Origin: Euperipatoides rowelli
Taxonomy: Eukaryota; Onychophora; Udeonychophora; Euonychophora; Peripatopsidae
DNA length: 10,352 bases
Assembly: GCA_003024985.2 (NCBI GenBank)
Contig: PXIH01S0056941.1
Strand: one strand, 5' to 3'
Position numbers and translations under genes: made by a program. Positions 8,131 through 10,352 of the stretch are shown piece by piece. The notes below the pieces were generated by a model. The model saw only the letters and a list, made by a program, of their open reading frames with translations. It searched no databases and was not told where the DNA came from. Position 1 is the stretch's first letter, and each line of letters opens with the position of its first letter.

Positions 8131-8435
8131 ATATAATACAAACTGATATCAATGAAATTCATAAGACACAGTGTATACGAGTTGGGATGGTGGCCTATGG
8201 ATGAAAACATCAGGTGTATGAGACACTTTGAATAATTTAGTTCAGGGAGACAAATTTGCTCATTCTTTGACCCTGTCGAAATTTATCATAAATTCATTAT
8301 AGCTATCACAATATAGCTTTCCTTTGTAATCATTATCGAAAAGAAATAATGTGAGATTCAACCACTTCAATGAACTAACTAACACATTGGTTAACCACAG
8401 CTTCATTATAGCTTATCCCAGCTTCAGTAGTCATG
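8131..8435 (+). other. RT thumb/connection interval, eroded
   Basis: This lies between the last RT motif and RNase H of the gypsy element, at about the expected length. I see no secure FLG..(N)YYR.FI wording in any frame, so it has diverged beyond recognition or been replaced. Confidence 0.45.
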
Positions 8436-8724
8436 TTGAAATTATGAGTGACATCTTTGTCTCTCTTTGGAATAGGGGGTGCTTCAACAGATTGTGACAA
8501 TGCAGAACAGAATTACTCCACAATCTGTGGCATTAATAATCATAATACACTACAGGAATTTAAGCTTTTTACATATGGATACTAAGTTATACTTAAAACC
8601 AAATTTCATTCATTCTTTTGACTTTTTAAATTTAAAGAAAACAAAAAACAGTCAATGGCTTGTCTGGTGGTTATTACAGATTGAGGAACATAATATACAG
8701 TTTGAATATCTGCATGGCAAGTAA
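8436..8724 (+). pseudogene. Ty3/gypsy RNase H remnant
   Basis: RNase H removes the RNA strand after reverse transcription. LKL, stop, VTSLSLFGIGG (8436-8480) is the TDAS.(F)GIG start with the catalytic Asp changed to Ser. A +1 frame change leads to GVLQQ, the G.VL.Q motif. The frame then stays open to TAA 8722-8724 and contains FDFLNLKKTKNSQWLVWWLL, QIEEHNIQFEYLHGK. This last part is the characteristic end of gypsy RNase H, where L(N)LK is followed by R(W)L..LQE(Y)(D)F.I.Y.PGK. The ATG at 8479 is only an internal Met of this fragment and not a true start. Further TDH and ERE motifs are not recognisable. Confidence 0.8.
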
Positions 8725-8949
8725 ATTAGGACACAAATGGGTTAAGCAGAAATAGAAGAGTAGAAGAGTCAACTGTTAATAATTCAGCTTGAGGGAATGT
8801 TATCCCATTGCCAATGCACATATTTTAAAATCACAAGCTGATTATATTGTATGTAACAAAATTGTAAAAAGTAATAAGGTGGATTTTTGACCAAAGGTGA
8901 ATACATCTTAGATAATAATCAAATTTTATGCAAATTAATTTTCCCAGAT

Positions 8950-9870
8950 AGTGATTATGGTTGGAATCATTGAGTAGTTGTTCCTTATTCTCTAGTAACC
9001 AATGTATTTTTTATCATAATTTAATTATTGGTGGAGATTTATTGCTAAAAACACTTTGTGCCATATATACCATATTTTATTTTGGGTAAGATATATCAAG
9101 ATGTCACAGAATGTGAATCCTGTGACTATTGTCTAAAAAAGAATAGAACAATAATTAAAGCACCATTCAAACCTATAGTTCCTATAGTGTATCCCATGAA
9201 GAAAGTTTTCTTGGATGTACTATGTCTATTTAGTACCACAGATAGAAATAATAAATACACTGTGCTCTGGAGAGATCACTTAATCCACATATCATTTACT
9301 TCTGCCTTACCAAATCAAGAAGTAAGTACTATGGCAGGAGATTACGTTTTGAACATTTTCCCATGTAATTGAGCCTCCAAAGTCATTGTTAGTGATATAG
9401 GTCTGCAACTAACTGAACATATATTTATTTTTTGTGTAAAATGTTCCATATTCATTATGTGATGACATCATCAAATTCAAACAGTAATGGAATAGCGAGC
9501 ATATTTACAGTGACTAATTACTATGTTAACCTATTTTTGTACAAAGACTTTTATACTTGGGATGAAAATAATGGCGCCATACATATTACAGTCGTATAAT
9601 AGCTCAGTTCTCCACTCTCATGGCCAGATACCTTTTTTATGTTTTCCATGGCCTTCACCCATCAATCCAACATTGAAATCTCTGAATATCAACTGGCTAG
9701 TGTTGATATCACACCCAAACTAATTGATCAGCTTACATCTAGAGTGGAGAAAGTTATTTAACAATGATCTGGTTATGTAGTGATGCAAATGAAGTTGATA
9801 GCTCATAGAGTTTCATGAAGGATATTTAATGTTGGACTCTATAGCTACACAGTGAAAAAGAAAAAAATTG
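8950..9870 (+). pseudogene. Ty3/gypsy integrase remnant (zinc finger, core, C-terminus)
   Basis: This enzyme inserts the DNA copy into the genome. A single frame with a few stops runs from 8950 to about 9460. VVVPYSLVTNV is the N-terminal lead. ILGKIYQDVTECESCDYC (9082-9135) is the end of the H2C2 finger; the His pair is lost. KAPFKPIVPIVYPMKKVFLD (9157-9216) brings the first catalytic Asp (9214-9216), and NNKYTVLWRDH and ALPNQEVSTMAG follow. VIVSDIGLQL carries the second Asp (9394-9396), 60 residues on, which is normal for Ty3-type integrases. At the expected DD35E position, NGIAS has Ser (9498-9500) where Glu belongs. After a frameshift, QSYNSSVLHSHGQIPFL (9580-9630) matches the AYN..VHSS.G.TPF motif. 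RIFNVGLYSYTVKKKK (about 9824-9871) resembles the F.VGD.V.L C-terminal segment. The ATG at 9058 is not a genuine start. Confidence 0.85.
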
Positions 9871-9888
9871 AGGCACAAGCTTTGTGAG

Positions 9889-9950
9889 GCTAGCCGTGTG
9901 GATACCTTTGCTCGCCAGATTGAATCTGGAAAAAAAATATTTTTTTTCGG
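9889..9950 (+). mobile_element. Shortened relative of the tRNA-Ser SINE (no box B)
   Basis: TAGCCGTGTGGATA (9891-9904), a box A with one mismatch, and TTTGCTCG (9908-9915) align with the head of the SINE at 7221. CCAGATTGAAT (9916-9926) aligns with CCAGATTAAAT of its body. A8-TA-T8-C (9930-9948) aligns with its A8-TG-T9-C tail. All blocks are in the same order and orientation. The segment between CTCG and CCAGATT, including box B, is missing. It sits where the last codons of the gypsy integrase should be. An alternative is that part of this is decayed integrase coding sequence and the match is fortuitous. Confidence 0.45.
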
Positions 9951-10214
9951 ATTAAACAAGTACAAGTTGAAGTTAATGAGTTTTTCAATAATTATTATAT
10001 AGTAGTTATATTAAACTAGTGTTAAAGTTTAATCTATCTACTGTTCTTTGGCTGCAATACACAACAAAACCTCAACTAGTATATTTTATCTGGCACACCA
10101 TTACACCATTTTATAAGTTCATACGAAAGGATTTAGAATTTTGCTTATTTTTGCAAAAAGTTTTATTTTTTAAATCTTATAGCAATCTTTATTTCAACTC
10201 AGATACGATTCTGA
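9951..10214. other. AT-rich stretch, no recognised feature
   Basis: The 3' LTR of the gypsy element would be expected near here, but I found no TG...CA-bounded segment repeated upstream and no polypurine tract. Part of a 95-codon plus-strand frame (10019-10306) overlaps. Its product is Phe, Leu and Tyr-rich without any motif and is treated as noise. Confidence 0.5.
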
Positions 10215-10352
10215 AGTGTTCTCACTTTCAGTTCTCAGAATCATTTAATTCAGTGTCACTTTGGTTTAGTATTTGCTCCACCCTTCCATACCTGTGGCCA
10301 AAGTAGCAGCACAACATCAATAGAATTCCTGAATAAGATGGAAGACGATATG
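10215..10352 (+). CDS. Possible partial exon running off the window edge
   Basis: A frame of 46 codons is open from after TGA 10212-10214 to the window end. Its last part reads FHTCGQSSSTTSIEFLNKME and onwards. GTTCTCACTTTCAG ends at 10230, inside it, and is a good splice acceptor with a pyrimidine tract. Base composition becomes less AT-rich from about 10270. I recognise no domain, and the other two plus-strand frames and one minus-strand frame also have stretches of 20-30 codons here, so the call is weak. The sequence to the right is needed. Confidence 0.2.

Larger units (their letters stand above)
6312..9875 (+). mobile_element. Degenerate Ty3/gypsy retrotransposon (internal region)
   Basis: The order gag zinc knuckle, reverse transcriptase, RNase H, integrase zinc finger, integrase core and integrase C-terminal region is that of Ty3/gypsy (Metaviridae-type) elements. 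In Ty1/copia the integrase precedes RT. All domains are on the plus strand and collinear over about 3.5 kb, so this is one insertion, later hit by SINE insertions. Stops occur every few dozen codons and the frame changes repeatedly. Catalytic positions are lost in RT, RNase H and integrase, so the element is non-autonomous and old. A protease was not securely found; FIKATIGQM near 6577-6603 could be its edge, very tentatively. No LTR, primer-binding site or polypurine tract was recognised, so the true ends are unknown. No chromodomain or envelope gene is visible. Confidence 0.85.

Noticed and set aside
6310-9875. Hope for an intact retroviral-type gene, envelope or domesticated capsid
   Set aside because: Every domain has stops and frameshifts, no envelope-like frame follows the integrase, and gag survives only as the knuckle.
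10019-10306. 95-codon plus-strand frame
   Set aside because: The longest ATG frame in the right part after the integrase, but without motif or codon bias. A different frame is the better exon candidate at its end.
1-10352. CRISPR array, rRNA, functional tRNA, bacterial operon
   Set aside because: No regularly spaced repeats, no rRNA wording, tRNA-like heads lack paired acceptor stems, and there are no long intact frames or ribosome-binding sites.

Overview
This is very AT-rich, intron-like animal nuclear DNA, most likely from an invertebrate. There are no bacterial operons and no long intact reading frames. Homopolymer A and T runs are frequent, and there are tRNA-derived SINE-like units and heavily decayed retrotransposons of three classes. 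One unresolved base (n at 4597) points to a draft assembly. The species cannot be named from the sequence.

Left part (1-1800), minus strand. Positions 690-1 hold a nearly full-length but broken apurinic-type endonuclease domain from ORF2 of an L1/Tx1-like LINE, reading out of the window to the left. Positions ~1610-1000 hold a Ty1/copia relic on the same strand: a gag zinc knuckle, a GAG-pre-integrase stretch and the start of the integrase linker. The protease section appears deleted.

Middle (1800-6300). This is mostly structureless AT-rich sequence. Exceptions are a tRNA-like GC-rich patch (3340-3415), two back-to-back perfect hairpins (3664-3700), a cysteine-containing open stretch (3834-4010), and the best candidate host coding segment in the window: a 51-codon cysteine-rich open frame that starts exactly at an AG acceptor (4528-4683).

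Right part (6300-9900), plus strand. A dead Ty3/gypsy (Metaviridae-type) element can be followed in the order gag zinc knuckle, reverse transcriptase, RNase H, integrase zinc finger, integrase core, integrase C-terminus. All parts carry stops, frameshifts and lost catalytic residues. A SINE with a tRNA-Ser(CGA)-like head (7221-7353) sits between gag and RT. A shorter, internally deleted relative appears to sit at the integrase C-terminus (9889-9950). A second integrase-finger-like segment (7361-7510) hints at a further nested element. No LTRs were recognised.

The window ends in a slightly GC-richer open frame (10215-10352) that runs off the edge and could be part of an exon. I see no CRISPR array, rRNA, functional tRNA, or intact gene of any new defence or metabolic system. 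The most original content is the SINE family with its shared A8-T-N-T8/9 tail and the unidentified cysteine-rich exon candidate.
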